DNA of 64,000 nucleotides from Bacillus_CJ salitolerans (GCF_042680805.1 NZ_JBHUEM010000009.1:1-64000); one strand, 5' to 3'. Shown: positions 7,713 through 16,944, counted from the stretch's first letter. The notes: generated by a model from the sequence alone, not told the origin. Numbers and translations: made by a program.

Positions 7713-9395
7713 ATGCAGCAAGTTAATATCCTATTTGATGAGACATGGGAAGAGGAATTTCATAAGCGCTTCGAAGATGATGGACCATGGTCTCATTGGG
7801 ATCTATATAAGCTCGCGTACGAAATCGAACAGCATCTTGCCATTCCAGAATTTGAGGGTCTTCAAGCTCCAAATTTTTTACCAAATCTACAGCCTTTACC
7901 TCATCAGCTCGAGGTAGCAAAGAATGTTGTGGAGAAAATGAACGGGAAAGCCATCTTAGCAGACGAAGTCGGACTAGGAAAAACGATAGAAGCCGGTTTA
8001 ATTTTAAAAGAGTATATGATTCGAGGATTAGTAAAAAAGGTATTGATTTTAGTGCCTGCCTCCCTTGTATCTCAGTGGGTTACAGAACTAAACCAGAAAT
8101 TCTTTATCCCAGCAATAGGACAAAAGAAAAGCTATGTTTGGGAACAATGTGACGTTGTCGTTTCTTCAATCGATACAGCAAAAAGACAGCCTCACCGCGA
8201 CATTATTTTGGAACAGGATTATGATCTAATCATCATCGATGAGGCTCACAAACTTAAAAATAACAAAACAAAAAACTATGAATTTGTCCAATCTTTAAAA
8301 AAGAAGTTTTGTTTACTGTTAACTGCTACGCCTATCCAAAACAGGATTGAAGAAATTTTCAACCTCGTTTCCTTATTGAAGCCAGGACATCTCGGGAATC
8401 AAACAAACTTTGAAGAATCCTTTAATGCAAAGGAACGTTCACTAGACAATGATGAACATTTAAAGGAGCTTGTCAACAAGGTTATGATTCGAAACAGACG
8501 TGGAGACACAGGAATCGATTGGCCAAAACGACATGTTAAAACCGTCCCCATTGAATTCTCTAGTGAAGAATGGGATTTATACCATTCGATTCAGTCATTT
8601 AAACAACAAAGTAAAGGAACTCTTGGAAGTCAATTCTCACTAATCACACTTCAACGGGAAGCATGTAGTAGCAGAGAGGCTGTTTATTACACATTACAAA
8701 ATATGTTAACTAAGCATGAAGAAAGTGAATATGTTCAAAATATTGTATTTGAATTAATGAAAAAAATCGAGGCTGTTACGTCTAATTCAAAGGCTGAGAA
8801 GGTTGTTGAATTAGTCAAAGAAATTAATGGAAAAGTTATTGTTTTTACAGAGTATCGAGCCACACAATTATATCTTCAGTGGTATTTGAAACAACACGGC
8901 ATTACTTCCGTGCCATTCCGAGGCGGGTTTAAACGCGGGAAAAAGGATTGGATGAAGGAGCTCTTTAAAAATCACGCTCAAGTGTTGATTGCGACTGAAG
9001 CTGGCGGGGAAGGAATTAATCTTCAGTTTTGCCAACATATTATCAATTACGATCTACCATGGAATCCTATGCGACTTGAACAAAGAATTGGACGTATTCA
9101 TCGCCTTGGTCAAGAACATGATGTTCATATTTACAATTTTGCCATTAAGGATACTGTTGAAGAACATATTTTAAAGCTTCTTTATGAAAAGATACACCTT
9201 TTCGAAAGAGTCATCGGCCAATTAGATGACATCTTAACCAAACTTGAAATTGGAAATATTGAAGACCATATTACCGAAATATTAACTCACTCAAGGACAG
9301 ACGGAGAGATTAAAATAAAAATGGAAAACCTAGCCTCATTTATAGATTTTGCGGGGCAAGATAGCGAAGAGGATGAACAACATGCAGCAACGTGA
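7713..9395 (+). CDS. yqhH: SNF2-family DNA helicase/translocase YqhH
   Basis: A 560-residue SWI2/SNF2 ATPase with all helicase motifs in order: ADEVGLGKTIEAGLI (I), IIDEAHKLKN (II), LLTATPIQNR (III), VIVFTEYRATQLY (IV) and the V/VI block ending QRIGRIHRLGQ. It is nearly all motor, with a short N-terminal arm and a C-terminal tail, so it resembles the RapA/HepA motor core without large accessory domains. The start at 7713 follows GAGAGGAGTG. The gene is divergent from the gcv operon, as in B. subtilis, and its end overlaps yqhG by 14 bases, implying that the two products act together. The substrate is unknown. Confidence 0.9.
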   Translation: MQQVNILFDETWEEEFHKRFEDDGPWSHWDLYKLAYEIEQHLAIPEFEGLQAPNFLPNLQPLPHQLEVAKNVVEKMNGKAILADEVGLGKTIEAGLILKEYMIRGLVKKVLILVPASLVSQWVTELNQKFFIPAIGQKKSYVWEQCDVVVSSIDTAKRQPHRDIILEQDYDLIIIDEAHKLKNNKTKNYEFVQSLKKKFCLLLTATPIQNRIEEIFNLVSLLKPGHLGNQTNFEESFNAKERSLDNDEHLKELVNKVMIRNRRGDTGIDWPKRHVKTVPIEFSSEEWDLYHSIQSFKQQSKGTLGSQFSLITLQREACSSREAVYYTLQNMLTKHEESEYVQNIVFELMKKIEAVTSNSKAEKVVELVKEINGKVIVFTEYRATQLYLQWYLKQHGITSVPFRGGFKRGKKDWMKELFKNHAQVLIATEAGGEGINLQFCQHIINYDLPWNPMRLEQRIGRIHRLGQEHDVHIYNFAIKDTVEEHILKLLYEKIHLFERVIGQLDDILTKLEIGNIEDHITEILTHSRTDGEIKIKMENLASFIDFAGQDSEEDEQHAAT

Positions 9396-10185
9396 TATTC
9401 ACCGATTTTTAGAACGATACTTTACCGCTAATGAGTGTGAGATAGTAGAAAATGCAGCTGGATATATGAATGTTCAGCTTACCATTGAACTAGACAAGCA
9501 ATTAATGAACCGTCCGTTTTATTGGCACTACTTAGAGAAAACAGGCGGAGTTCCAAACCCTATGCGATTAACACTGATCACAAATAAAGAAAAGGCTCCG
9601 GAAGACTTAAAGGGTGAGGTTGTTCATTTTGGCTCACCTCGATTACATCAAATTTTTCAATCTACAAATAATCTTGGTGGCTTCATTCGATTATATGAAA
9701 ATGTTAGGCAGACCTCCGCTGGTGGTCAAGCACCCTTGCATCCATGGCTAGGAATGAATTTCAAAATCTCCTATCAATGTGATCGCACACGAGATGTCAT
9801 TCTTTCTGTTGGGTTAAATCTTATCAATGGGATGATTATTGATCACTTCCAAGAACGGCTAGAGGCACTTATCCTCACACCTAAGATTCCTGATTATTGT
9901 TTTACGTTGTCCCCTATCATCAAGCCAAAAAGTGGCGTGAACAGACTAAGACAAACAATCCAATCTATAATTGATAATGATGATCACTCGTGGGCCAACG
10001 AAGCGAGAGACAGGTGGCAAAAAGATTTGGACCTTTTAAATCATTTCTATGAGGATTTAGATGAAAAACCTGACTCATATAAAACCGAAAAACAAGCTTT
10101 AAAGGAACAGTATGAACCTAGGGTTAGAGTGTCGATTATCAATGGAGGTATTTTTTATCTAACTCAACAGTCTGTACAACACTAA
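9382..10185 (+). CDS. yqhG: YqhG family protein, partner of the SNF2 helicase
   Basis: A 267-residue protein starting QQRDIHRFLERYF, matching the conserved Bacillus YqhG family. It has no signal peptide, no membrane segment and no enzymatic motif that I recognise. The start is placed at 9382: AGAGG lies about 9 bases upstream and inside the 3' end of yqhH, while the in-frame ATG at 9373 would be directly adjacent to that site. The tight 14-base overlap with yqhH suggests a translationally coupled pair. Function unknown. Confidence 0.85.
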   Translation: MQQRDIHRFLERYFTANECEIVENAAGYMNVQLTIELDKQLMNRPFYWHYLEKTGGVPNPMRLTLITNKEKAPEDLKGEVVHFGSPRLHQIFQSTNNLGGFIRLYENVRQTSAGGQAPLHPWLGMNFKISYQCDRTRDVILSVGLNLINGMIIDHFQERLEALILTPKIPDYCFTLSPIIKPKSGVNRLRQTIQSIIDNDDHSWANEARDRWQKDLDLLNHFYEDLDEKPDSYKTEKQALKEQYEPRVRVSIINGGIFYLTQQSVQH

Positions 10186-10225
10186 AAGGCGAAAGCACAA
10201 AATGTGCTTCCGCCTTTATTTTTCC
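10183..10225. terminator. bidirectional terminator between yqhG and yqzE
   Basis: AAAGGCGAAAGCAC pairs with GTGCTTCCGCCTTT around a short AAAAT loop, with T-rich flanks on both strands. It serves convergent yqhG and yqzE. Confidence 0.85.
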
Positions 10226-10398
10226 CTTTTTTTAAAAAACATCATAAAGCCAAACGGGACAACACCAAACCACCTACTCACTAAAGGCGTTTTACTAGAT
10301 TTCCTTGCTCGTTTCACCTGTTTACGCTGATCTTTAGGACTATCTAAATAGGTGACAAGCTGTTGAGTTACAAATTTAAGTAAATCATTGAAAGACAT
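10216..10398 (-). CDS. yqzE: YqzE family small protein
   Basis: A 60-residue basic protein: an amphipathic N-terminal helix (SFNDLLKFVTQQLVTYLD), a Lys/Arg-rich middle, then a short hydrophobic segment ending KKREK. This matches YqzE, which in B. subtilis lies at the end of the comG operon. The ribosome binding site is GGTGGG. It may be expressed with the competence genes, but no specific role is established here. Confidence 0.85.
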   Translation of the reverse strand: MSFNDLLKFVTQQLVTYLDSPKDQRKQVKRARKSSKTPLVSRWFGVVPFGFMMFFKKREK

Positions 10399-10445
10399 AT
10401 GTACCCACCTACTATTTTTTTACAATAATAGTGTAGCCACCTTAT

Positions 10446-10943
10446 TTACTTTTTAACCCTACTTACAATCTCGTCAACAACTTCATCAACTGATTGGTTT
10501 GTTGTATGGATGACTATACTGCCCTCTTTATAAAGCTCTTGTCGACTTATATAGATCTTTTTTACAGCTTCCTTTTGTTGATTCAATACGAGAGGTCGTG
10601 TTTCGTCCTTCTCAAGACGAGACCACAGTTTATCAAATTCACATTGTAAATAAAACACAATGCCATTTTGTAGCATCCATTTACGGTTTTCCTCCCGTAC
10701 CACCATTCCCCCGCCTGTTGTGACAATCATATCCTCCTTCGGAATAGTCTTTAGTATAGAGGTTTCTAGACTCCTAAAGTAATCCTCTCCATACTTTTCA
10801 AAAAGGGTTCGAACTGAAAGACCTTCCTTACGACTAATTTCTTCATCTGTATCCATAACCGGTAAATGTAATTTTGAAGAAAGCTGTTTTCCTATCGTTG
10901 TTTTTCCAGATCCCATAAACCCAGTTAAATATATTGATTTCAT
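10446..10943 (-). CDS. aroK: shikimate kinase
   Basis: Phosphorylates shikimate at O3 in the chorismate pathway using ATP. The 165-residue P-loop kinase has Walker A GFMGSGKTTIGK at residues 8-19, the DTDEEISRKEG shikimate-binding segment, VTTGGGMVVREENR, and the lid region DETRPL. The start at 10943 follows GGTGG. It lies between comGG and yqzE on the same strand. All catalytic landmarks are intact. Confidence 0.95.
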   Translation of the reverse strand: MKSIYLTGFMGSGKTTIGKQLSSKLHLPVMDTDEEISRKEGLSVRTLFEKYGEDYFRSLETSILKTIPKEDMIVTTGGGMVVREENRKWMLQNGIVFYLQCEFDKLWSRLEKDETRPLVLNQQKEAVKKIYISRQELYKEGSIVIHTTNQSVDEVVDEIVSRVKK

Positions 10944-11074
10944 ACGATTTCCACCTTACTTTTTTAATATCGTATCAAAAGTAAGAAATGAATGCACATT
11001 GCTTTAAGATATGTACCTTCTTTTCTTGTTTAATTCTTCTGGTACAATCTAGATTTCTTCACAGAGTTAAATGA

Positions 11075-11108
11075 TGAATGTGAAATGAAATAAACATTTC
11101 ATCATCGA
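11075..11108 (-). terminator. possible weak terminator after comGG
   Basis: TGAAATG pairs with CATTTCA around a 7-base loop, with an outer GATGA/TCATC helix interrupted by a 3-base bulge. The T-run is poor. Confidence 0.35.
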
Positions 11109-11110
11109 CA

Positions 11111-11485
11111 TTATCTTTCGATCCAAGAAACAAATATCATCTTGTGCCTATCAAAAATGAGTTCCACCTTGCGCTTCCTATTTTCGGTCGTAGTATAAGT
11201 TAAATCTATTGTAACGAAATTTTCACCAGCTTCTGACATCTCATATTGAACGGTTCCCTCCTCGTAAAAAAGAACAGCTGACATTGAAAGAGTGTCATTT
11301 ACGATTGTTTTCATTTCTACTAATGACTTTTGTAGCATCCTCTCTATTTTCATTATCTCTTCCTTTTCTTTATAGAATTTTAACCCTGTAACATATAAAG
11401 TAAGTTGATTGGATAAGAGGAGGAAAAGTAAAGTACAAATCATTAAAACAAATGGCAAGATATAACCTCTTTCTTTATCATTCAC
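11111..11485 (-). CDS. comGG: competence pseudopilus protein ComGG
   Basis: Last and least conserved gene of comG; 124 residues with an N-terminal hydrophobic segment (YILPFVLMICTLLFLLLSN) typical of ComGG. Unlike the other pseudopilins it lacks the GFTLLE-type processing site, which is normal for ComGG. The start codon is GTG at 11485, overlapping the comGF stop by 8 bases (GTGATCAATCGTGAATGA region). It should assist the transformation pseudopilus on the outer face of the membrane. Confidence 0.88.
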   Translation of the reverse strand: MNDKERGYILPFVLMICTLLFLLLSNQLTLYVTGLKFYKEKEEIMKIERMLQKSLVEMKTIVNDTLSMSAVLFYEEGTVQYEMSEAGENFVTIDLTYTTTENRKRKVELIFDRHKMIFVSWIER

Positions 11486-11918
11486 GATTGATCACATCCA
11501 GCCACCGATATATTGATACATGATAGGTTTCATCAGAAAGATCCGTAACATCAATCCTAATACTGTACTCTTCGTCTACTACTTGAAAATTCCTGATATT
11601 CTGAAGTACAATTTCATGCCCTTTGTTATTCACCTGTCTTAGTAAAGCTTGGTTATACATTTTATACGTCACGCTATTACCTGAAGTTGTAATCAATTCA
11701 ATTGTGTTATCTGATATCACCATCTTCTTCGCCTCTCTAATTTCTATAGACAATTGCCTAGTGGCAACCTCCCATTCAAAAGGATGTAATATTGTTTTCT
11801 CGTTCGTCCATTTTTCAAATACTTGAATGATTAGCGGAAATAGAAATGCAATTGACAAATATATAATTAACACCAATAGCATTTCAAGTAAAGTGAATCC
11901 TCGTTCACACTTATTCAT
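11478..11918 (-). CDS. comGF: competence minor pseudopilin ComGF
   Basis: 146 residues with the prepilin processing motif RGFTLLEMLLVL, in which the peptidase ComC cuts before F, followed by a hydrophobic helix. The C-terminal part is a soluble beta-rich domain (HVSIYRWLDVINRE). It overlaps comGE by 4 bases and comGG by 8, so the whole stretch is translationally coupled. Role: minor component of the DNA-uptake pseudopilus. Confidence 0.9.
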   Translation of the reverse strand: MNKCERGFTLLEMLLVLIIYLSIAFLFPLIIQVFEKWTNEKTILHPFEWEVATRQLSIEIREAKKMVISDNTIELITTSGNSVTYKMYNQALLRQVNNKGHEIVLQNIRNFQVVDEEYSIRIDVTDLSDETYHVSIYRWLDVINRE

Positions 11919-12250
11919 CGTATAATCGTTTCACATTCAAGATATTTATTATGTTCATTTTCCCAGCTAACACACCCTTCCCATTCTTGTGTCAGTATAT
12001 TAGTTTGGTCAATCACTATTTGAAAACGAATACCATTATATCGATAGGATTTATTAAAGTATTGTTGGTTTCCTAAGCTAAACCGGAATAATTCATCATT
12101 GAGCTTCTCTATTAAATAGGCTCGTACCTCTATATTTTCTCTTTGACTAACAATGAAATATAGTTGAGGCATCACAAGGAGAATAACCGAAAACAGGAGA
12201 AAACTAGCTACAACCGATTCGAGTAAACTCACTCCCTTACAGTTTCTCAA
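11915..12250 (-). CDS. comGE: competence minor pseudopilin ComGE
   Basis: 111 residues with a variant prepilin motif KGVSLLESVVASFLLFSVI. The conserved Glu at +5 after the cleavage site is present. The start is TTG at 12250, overlapping comGD by 14 bases. The family is short and divergent, so the call rests on the motif plus operon position. Confidence 0.88.
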   Translation of the reverse strand: MRNCKGVSLLESVVASFLLFSVILLVMPQLYFIVSQRENIEVRAYLIEKLNDELFRFSLGNQQYFNKSYRYNGIRFQIVIDQTNILTQEWEGCVSWENEHNKYLECETIIR

Positions 12251-12686
12251 TATAGAATCTCCCCCTTCCTAATAGAAAGATCACTTTATATCTTTGATCA
12301 TTGAAAATAACATACAGAGAGCCTGCTCGATTAATATTTCCGTTTGGGGTAAATGTAATAGGATTGGTCATTGTTAGTAGTTGAATCTTAATACGAGGAT
12401 GAAAGGCTCTACTCATGATTAATTTACCAAATCCCTTTTCTCGAAGTTGGTAGAGATTGTTCGAATGTAAAAACATGATATCAACATAACTAGAATGACT
12501 TATCGCATATTCCTGAGCTAACCATATATCCTCTTGGAACTGCTTTAAAAAATGGTGGATAACCTGCTTTTCATACGTTGATTGTAGGCTGAAGTAGGTG
12601 GCTGTTGATAAAGTGAATACGATTGACAAAACGATAAGCATTTCAAGAAGTGTGAACCCATATTGATTATGTTTCAAACTATTCAA
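12237..12686 (-). CDS. comGD: competence minor pseudopilin ComGD
   Basis: 149 residues with YGFTLLEMLIVLSIV at the N-terminus (prepilin peptidase site) and a globular C-terminal domain. The start is TTG at 12686, inside the end of comGC. A second in-frame TTG lies at 12677, leaving the exact start open. Part of the type IV-like pseudopilus used in transformation. Confidence 0.9.
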   Translation of the reverse strand: MNSLKHNQYGFTLLEMLIVLSIVFTLSTATYFSLQSTYEKQVIHHFLKQFQEDIWLAQEYAISHSSYVDIMFLHSNNLYQLREKGFGKLIMSRAFHPRIKIQLLTMTNPITFTPNGNINRAGSLYVIFNDQRYKVIFLLGRGRFYIEKL

Positions 12687-12975
12687 TAACTCTCACTGTT
12701 CCATCAACATCCACTAATAGTTCATCACCATTTGGACAATTAGTTTTGGGGATATAACCTGAAGTTTCCAATTTGAGGATAGAGGGGATGGTATTTTCGT
12801 TATCCATTTTATATGCCTCCACTTGCGCTTGGACCATGTTCATATAAGCATCACACCCTTTTTTCCCAATTACTGCTTGATGCTTAGTTACATTAGGAAT
12901 CGTGATCATGATTAATACAGATATCACCATTAGCACAATCATCATTTCAATTAACGTAAAGCCTTTTTGATTCAT
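12679..12975 (-). CDS. comGC: major competence pseudopilin ComGC
   Basis: 98 residues: leader MNQKG, then FTLIEMMIVLMVISVLIMIT, the type IV pilin signature cut by ComC. Two Cys residues (KKGCDAY and KTNCPNG) match the disulfide-forming pair known in ComGC. The ribosome binding site is GGAGTGA. It is the main structural subunit of the transformation pilus. Confidence 0.95.
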   Translation of the reverse strand: MNQKGFTLIEMMIVLMVISVLIMITIPNVTKHQAVIGKKGCDAYMNMVQAQVEAYKMDNENTIPSILKLETSGYIPKTNCPNGDELLVDVDGTVRVIE

Positions 12976-12992
12976 ATTTTTATCACTCCTTA

Positions 12993-14030
12993 CTATCCTT
13001 GTAGTAGCTTAAATATTGGTTGCATGATTGCTAAATACAAAAGCATAATAAACGAACCGATGAGTAGAAAAACAAGGGGCTGAACAACTGCCATTCTCCT
13101 CTGTAAAAAGCTTTGTAGTTTTTGAAAAGATAGCTTTGAATAGAAAAATAATTCTCTCGATAGGTCACCATTTTTCACTCCAAATTCAATTGATTTTGAA
13201 AGCTCCTCTTCAAAATACACTCGATTCCTAATTATTTCTGGTAAAGCTTCACCGTTTGTCAACTCAGCTTTCATTTGACTTGCTTCTATTTGAAATAACA
13301 AAAAATGCTGTTGTTTTTCAAAAACTGTTAACGATTCATAAATGGATAAACCTCCTTTAATTAACTGGCTTAGCTGAATTGCGAAATATTGGGAATAAAA
13401 CATGCTAATGATGGGACCGTACAATGGGAGTGTACTTAGCCACTGAATTCGTTTTGTTAAAGGTGTTTTTTTGAATTGTAGCCAAAAGAGAATGAATAGG
13501 ATGCCTAGGAGGATGGCGGAGAAAATCGTGAGAATGGGAAACCATTTCACAATTCCAAGTATCAAACCTAATAAAGGAGTTTCAGGGATGTTCATCGATT
13601 CAAACATACGTAAGAACTGAGGAAATAAAAAAAGATTACTTATCGTTAATAGGAAGAATGTAATACAGATAAGAATAATGGGGTATTGCATTATTTTCAA
13701 AAGCTGCTTTTGGTAAATAACTTTATGTTCTAACAGCTCACTTGCTTCTTTTAAGGCAAAACTGATATTGCCGTGGTTTTCTGCAAAGTATAAATAACCT
13801 AAAATATCACGGTGAAAACTTAATCTCACAAGTACCTCATGAAAGGTTGCCCCATCTCTCATTCCCTTGATTGCTTGATCTATTTGTCTTCTCTTCAAAG
13901 GGGGTAAATGAAGCGTAAGGAACATTAACCCTTCTAATAGTGGGTATCCCCGTTCTAATAATGTGCTTAATTGTTTCAATAATTTTGCTTGATCCTCGAG
14001 TTTCCATTTAGCTCGTAGTCGTTTTCTCAA
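12993..14030 (-). CDS. comGB: competence pilus platform protein ComGB
   Basis: A 345-residue polytopic protein of the GspF/PilC family with hydrophobic helices near residues 110-135, 155-185 and 315-340. It anchors the pilus assembly motor ComGA in the membrane. The TTG start at 14030 overlaps comGA by 23 bases behind AAGGG. Sequence such as LLKQLSTLLERGYPLLEGL is typical of the first GspF domain. Confidence 0.93.
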   Translation of the reverse strand: MRKRLRAKWKLEDQAKLLKQLSTLLERGYPLLEGLMFLTLHLPPLKRRQIDQAIKGMRDGATFHEVLVRLSFHRDILGYLYFAENHGNISFALKEASELLEHKVIYQKQLLKIMQYPIILICITFFLLTISNLFLFPQFLRMFESMNIPETPLLGLILGIVKWFPILTIFSAILLGILFILFWLQFKKTPLTKRIQWLSTLPLYGPIISMFYSQYFAIQLSQLIKGGLSIYESLTVFEKQQHFLLFQIEASQMKAELTNGEALPEIIRNRVYFEEELSKSIEFGVKNGDLSRELFFYSKLSFQKLQSFLQRRMAVVQPLVFLLIGSFIMLLYLAIMQPIFKLLQG

Positions 14031-15081
14031 GCTCCCACCCTTCCAAATCCTTTCTTGATAAATACCCTAATGCAATTCCTTTATTAACTAATTGAAAGAG
14101 AGTGGGATAAGAGTATGTGACGTCTTTCCCTTTCGCTTCATCGATAACACCTTTCAAACTTGTTCCAAATAATATCTCATATACACTTACCCGCCTATTT
14201 CCTTTCCATTTTCTACACAAAGCACTGCACTGTTCATTACAGAAGGGACATTTCACTTCAAATAGACGTTGTGCGGCCACTGCAATAACTGTCTGTTCTA
14301 TCTCCTGGAGCGAAACGTTAAATTCTAGAAGCCGGTATATCGCTCCCTTCGTATCCTTTGTATGCATGGTTGAAAGTACTAAATGGCCAGTTAAAGCAGC
14401 GCGTATCGCAATTTTAGCTGTTTCCTCATCCCTAATTTCCCCCACCATGATAATGTCAGGGTCATGTCGTAAAATCGCTTTTAAGCCAGTTGAATATGTT
14501 ATTCCAGCCTTTTCGTTCACTTGTACCTGTAAGAGATTTTCTGTAAATTTTTCAATCGGATCTTCTAGTGTAATGACATTGCGATGGGTCCTCTCAATCG
14601 AAGCGTGTAGTAGAGAATATAGTGTGGTTGTCTTACCTGAACCTGTTGGTCCTGTAAAAATAATCAAGCCATGGATTTGCGTCATAAAGGAAAGTAAAGT
14701 TTTAGTTGAGTTAGGAAATAAGGATAGTTCGGATAAAGGATAGGATTCATCTTGTGGGAGTAACCGAATGACTAGACTCTCATCATGGTGAGTTGGTAAG
14801 GTGGATAAGCGAAGATTAATAATGACTTGATTTACGGATATCATGAGAGATCCAGATTGCGGCCTTCGTTTTTCACCAATATCCATGGAGGCCAAAAATT
14901 TAAAGTGGGATAGTAGCTTTACCGCCAAGTCTTTTGGAATAGTCGTCTTTGTGAAGAGATGTGATCCAATTCTGTACTTAATGTGACATTCCGTTTTTTT
15001 AGGAATTAGATGGATATCTGTCACTCCTTTCTTTACTGCATCATGAATTAATCCCTCCGCATGATGTTCAACCATGCTCAA
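14008..15081 (-). CDS. comGA: competence pilus assembly ATPase ComGA
   Basis: A GspE/PilB-family ATPase. Walker A is GPTGSGKTTTLYSLL, the Asp box ITLEDPIEKF, Walker B PDIIMVGEIRDEETA and the His box TGHLVLSTMHT; a Cys pair typical of the zinc insertion is seen in CPFCNEQC. The start is set at TTG 15081 because GAGGTG lies 6 bases upstream of it, while the ATG at 15099 has no ribosome binding site; the resulting 357 residues match the family. First gene of the operon. I could not find a clean pair of AAAA-N5-TTTT ComK boxes in 15082-15240. Confidence 0.95.
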   Translation of the reverse strand: MSMVEHHAEGLIHDAVKKGVTDIHLIPKKTECHIKYRIGSHLFTKTTIPKDLAVKLLSHFKFLASMDIGEKRRPQSGSLMISVNQVIINLRLSTLPTHHDESLVIRLLPQDESYPLSELSLFPNSTKTLLSFMTQIHGLIIFTGPTGSGKTTTLYSLLHASIERTHRNVITLEDPIEKFTENLLQVQVNEKAGITYSTGLKAILRHDPDIIMVGEIRDEETAKIAIRAALTGHLVLSTMHTKDTKGAIYRLLEFNVSLQEIEQTVIAVAAQRLFEVKCPFCNEQCSALCRKWKGNRRVSVYEILFGTSLKGVIDEAKGKDVTYSYPTLFQLVNKGIALGYLSRKDLEGWELEKTTTS

Positions 15082-15243
15082 TACGTTCACCTCTTTCATA
15101 TTTTCTTATCTTATAAATTCAACGCCTATGAGGGAATTCCTCTTACATAACAGAAAAAAAATTTGTACGACCTCTGTTTGCTTAATACAGAAAATAAGTA
15201 TATTACACTTATAGTTATCCATACTAGTAAGGAACTCCTATAT

Positions 15244-15314
15244 TGGGCTATAGCCAAGTGGTAAGGCAACGGACTTTGACTCCGTCATGCGTTGGTTCGA
15301 ATCCAGCTAGCCCA
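15244..15314 (+). tRNA. tRNA-Gln (anticodon TTG)
   Basis: A 71-base cloverleaf. The acceptor arms TGGGCTA/TAGCCCA pair perfectly. The anticodon stem ACGGA/TCCGT encloses the loop CTTTGAC with TTG at positions 34-36, and the T loop GGTTCGAATCC is canonical. No CCA is encoded. It stands alone between comGA and yqgY. Confidence 0.97.
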
Positions 15315-15539
15315 GTTCATAACCAAAAGGAGGAGTCTCGCATCTTCCAAATTGTTTTGTATTAATGCAATAGTTTCTAATTACATAGCCTATTTTTTTC
15401 TTTTGCCCAAACTAAGGTTAATCATAAAAATTAAATCTTCAAGATTACGACACAAACTTACCCCATCACATATTTACATTGATAAAATCGTCCATTATAA
15501 TAGTAAAGTGATGGATAAGGGTATAAAGGAGGGATACAT

Positions 15540-15785
15540 ATGGATCGTATGTACCGTGTAATGGGCTTTTGGACTGGTATCTTCACCGTCATGTTCTATC
15601 TAGGTGATATGTATACAGCCTCATTACTTTTCTTAGGACAAACTGCATTTTTTGTATTTTTAGGCTATTTAAACCTATCAGAACGTATGTATATTTATAT
15701 TTTCGGTGCTTACTTAACTGTTTTCTTTGTTGGTTTTACTTACTGGACAACATTTATGATGACTCCGGGTGTAGGTGGCCACTAA
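15540..15785 (+). CDS. yqgY: DUF2626 family membrane protein YqgY
   Basis: An 81-residue hydrophobic protein with about three membrane segments (near residues 7-22, 28-43 and 51-72) ending in a Gly/His-rich tail GVGGH. The start follows AAAGGAGGG. Length and sequence type match the Bacillus YqgY/DUF2626 family, for which no function is established. Convergent with the methyltransferase gene, sharing a terminator. Confidence 0.85.
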   Translation: MDRMYRVMGFWTGIFTVMFYLGDMYTASLLFLGQTAFFVFLGYLNLSERMYIYIFGAYLTVFFVGFTYWTTFMMTPGVGGH

Positions 15786-15793
15786 TACGTAAA

Positions 15794-15830
15794 ATAAAAA
15801 ACGACGGATATGATTCGTCGTTTTTTATTT
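15794..15830. terminator. bidirectional terminator after yqgY
   Basis: AAAAAACGACG pairs with CGTCGTTTTTT around a 9-base loop; T-runs exist on both strands. Confidence 0.9.
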
Positions 15831-16944
15831 ATGTTAAAAAGTCTTCAATTTTGATTCCTTTTGTCTGAAGAAGCACTCGAAATGATGAGCTTATTCCACC
15901 TTGCATAATAAGTGAGCGAATCGCTCGGTTTTTTTTGCTTACTTCAGAAAAAGGATCGTTATTTACATGGTCTTGCAAATAATGTAAAATACCAGATTCA
16001 ATAAGAAATTCATCCTGCCTTACTAACCTTTGATCTGTAAATCCAGCCCACTCACCAGCTTTGATTAATTTGTCAAAGTGAATATGTGTTGTTAGATCCA
16101 TCTCTCCTACATTCTTTAATGGATCTTCAATCATCTGATGTTTGTAATATCCACGTAGGCTTCCTTGACTATGAAACGGCAATCCCCATTCATGATCGCT
16201 ATATCCATAATCAATTGTAATGACAAGACCTTCTTCAACCCAGCTACTTAATTCGAGAAATAAGAAATCCATTACAAGAGGGATCTCATATCTCTGTCCC
16301 TCCTTTAGTTCCACTCCATATTTCTCAACAAAGGATAAAATTTGATCATTACAAAGCGGAGTTACCATTTCTACAAGTTCAGCACCCACTCTCCCTATCA
16401 TGATTTCATGAAAAGCACCATTTTGTTTCTTTATGACATGAACTGGAAGAGCATCAAAGAATTCATTGGAAAAAATAATCCCTTTGAACGTAGGAAAACA
16501 TTCTTTTGCATCCTTTATTTGATTAAAAAGTTCCACATTATCAAACTCTTGTAGCTGCTCCTGAATTAATTCCTTATGAAATGGGCTTGCTTCTATCAAA
16601 ATATACTTCCCCTTTATAAAAGTATCAGGAGATAACTCTTTCCATGTGTGCAGCACTTGTTTTGCAAACGTACCGTTCCCCCCTCCAATTTCTAAGATGA
16701 TTGGAGGAACAAGACCCTTTTGAATAAGCTGAACGAGCTTCGTTCCAATAATTTCAGCGAATACATCGGAAACTGAGCTACTCGTATAAAAATCTCCACT
16801 CTTTCCTATTTTGGTTTGACCCTTCATGTAATACCCAGCGCTTGGGTGATATAATGCCAACTCCATGAAGTCTGCATAGGAAATACATCCACTCTCTGTA
16901 TTTTCAATGGCCTGCAAAATCAGTTGTTTCATACGACCCATCAT
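15829..16944 (-). CDS. class I SAM-dependent methyltransferase, MidA/NDUFAF7 family
   Basis: A 371-residue COG1565-type methyltransferase. The SAM-binding motif is ILEIGGGNGTFAKQ, preceded by the family hallmark GKSGDFYTSSSVSDVFAEIIG; acidic and aromatic active-site segments such as SNEFFDALPVHV and VITIDYGY follow. Eukaryotic and some bacterial members methylate an arginine of respiratory complex I; the target of Bacillus members is not known. The start (TAATG) overlaps the yqgX stop, so the two are probably co-translated. The ATG at 16932 is an alternative start. Confidence 0.88.
   Translation of the reverse strand: MMGRMKQLILQAIENTESGCISYADFMELALYHPSAGYYMKGQTKIGKSGDFYTSSSVSDVFAEIIGTKLVQLIQKGLVPPIILEIGGGNGTFAKQVLHTWKELSPDTFIKGKYILIEASPFHKELIQEQLQEFDNVELFNQIKDAKECFPTFKGIIFSNEFFDALPVHVIKKQNGAFHEIMIGRVGAELVEMVTPLCNDQILSFVEKYGVELKEGQRYEIPLVMDFLFLELSSWVEEGLVITIDYGYSDHEWGLPFHSQGSLRGYYKHQMIEDPLKNVGEMDLTTHIHFDKLIKAGEWAGFTDQRLVRQDEFLIESGILHYLQDHVNNDPFSEVSKKNRAIRSLIMQGGISSSFRVLLQTKGIKIEDFLT

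Noticed and set aside
15082..15240. ComK boxes upstream of comGA
   Set aside because: AT-rich sequence includes A- and T-runs but I could not place two AAAA-N5-TTTT boxes with proper spacing.
15292..15561. Plus-strand frame of 89 codons
   Set aside because: It begins inside the tRNA-Gln gene and overlaps the start of yqgY; composition is not protein-like.
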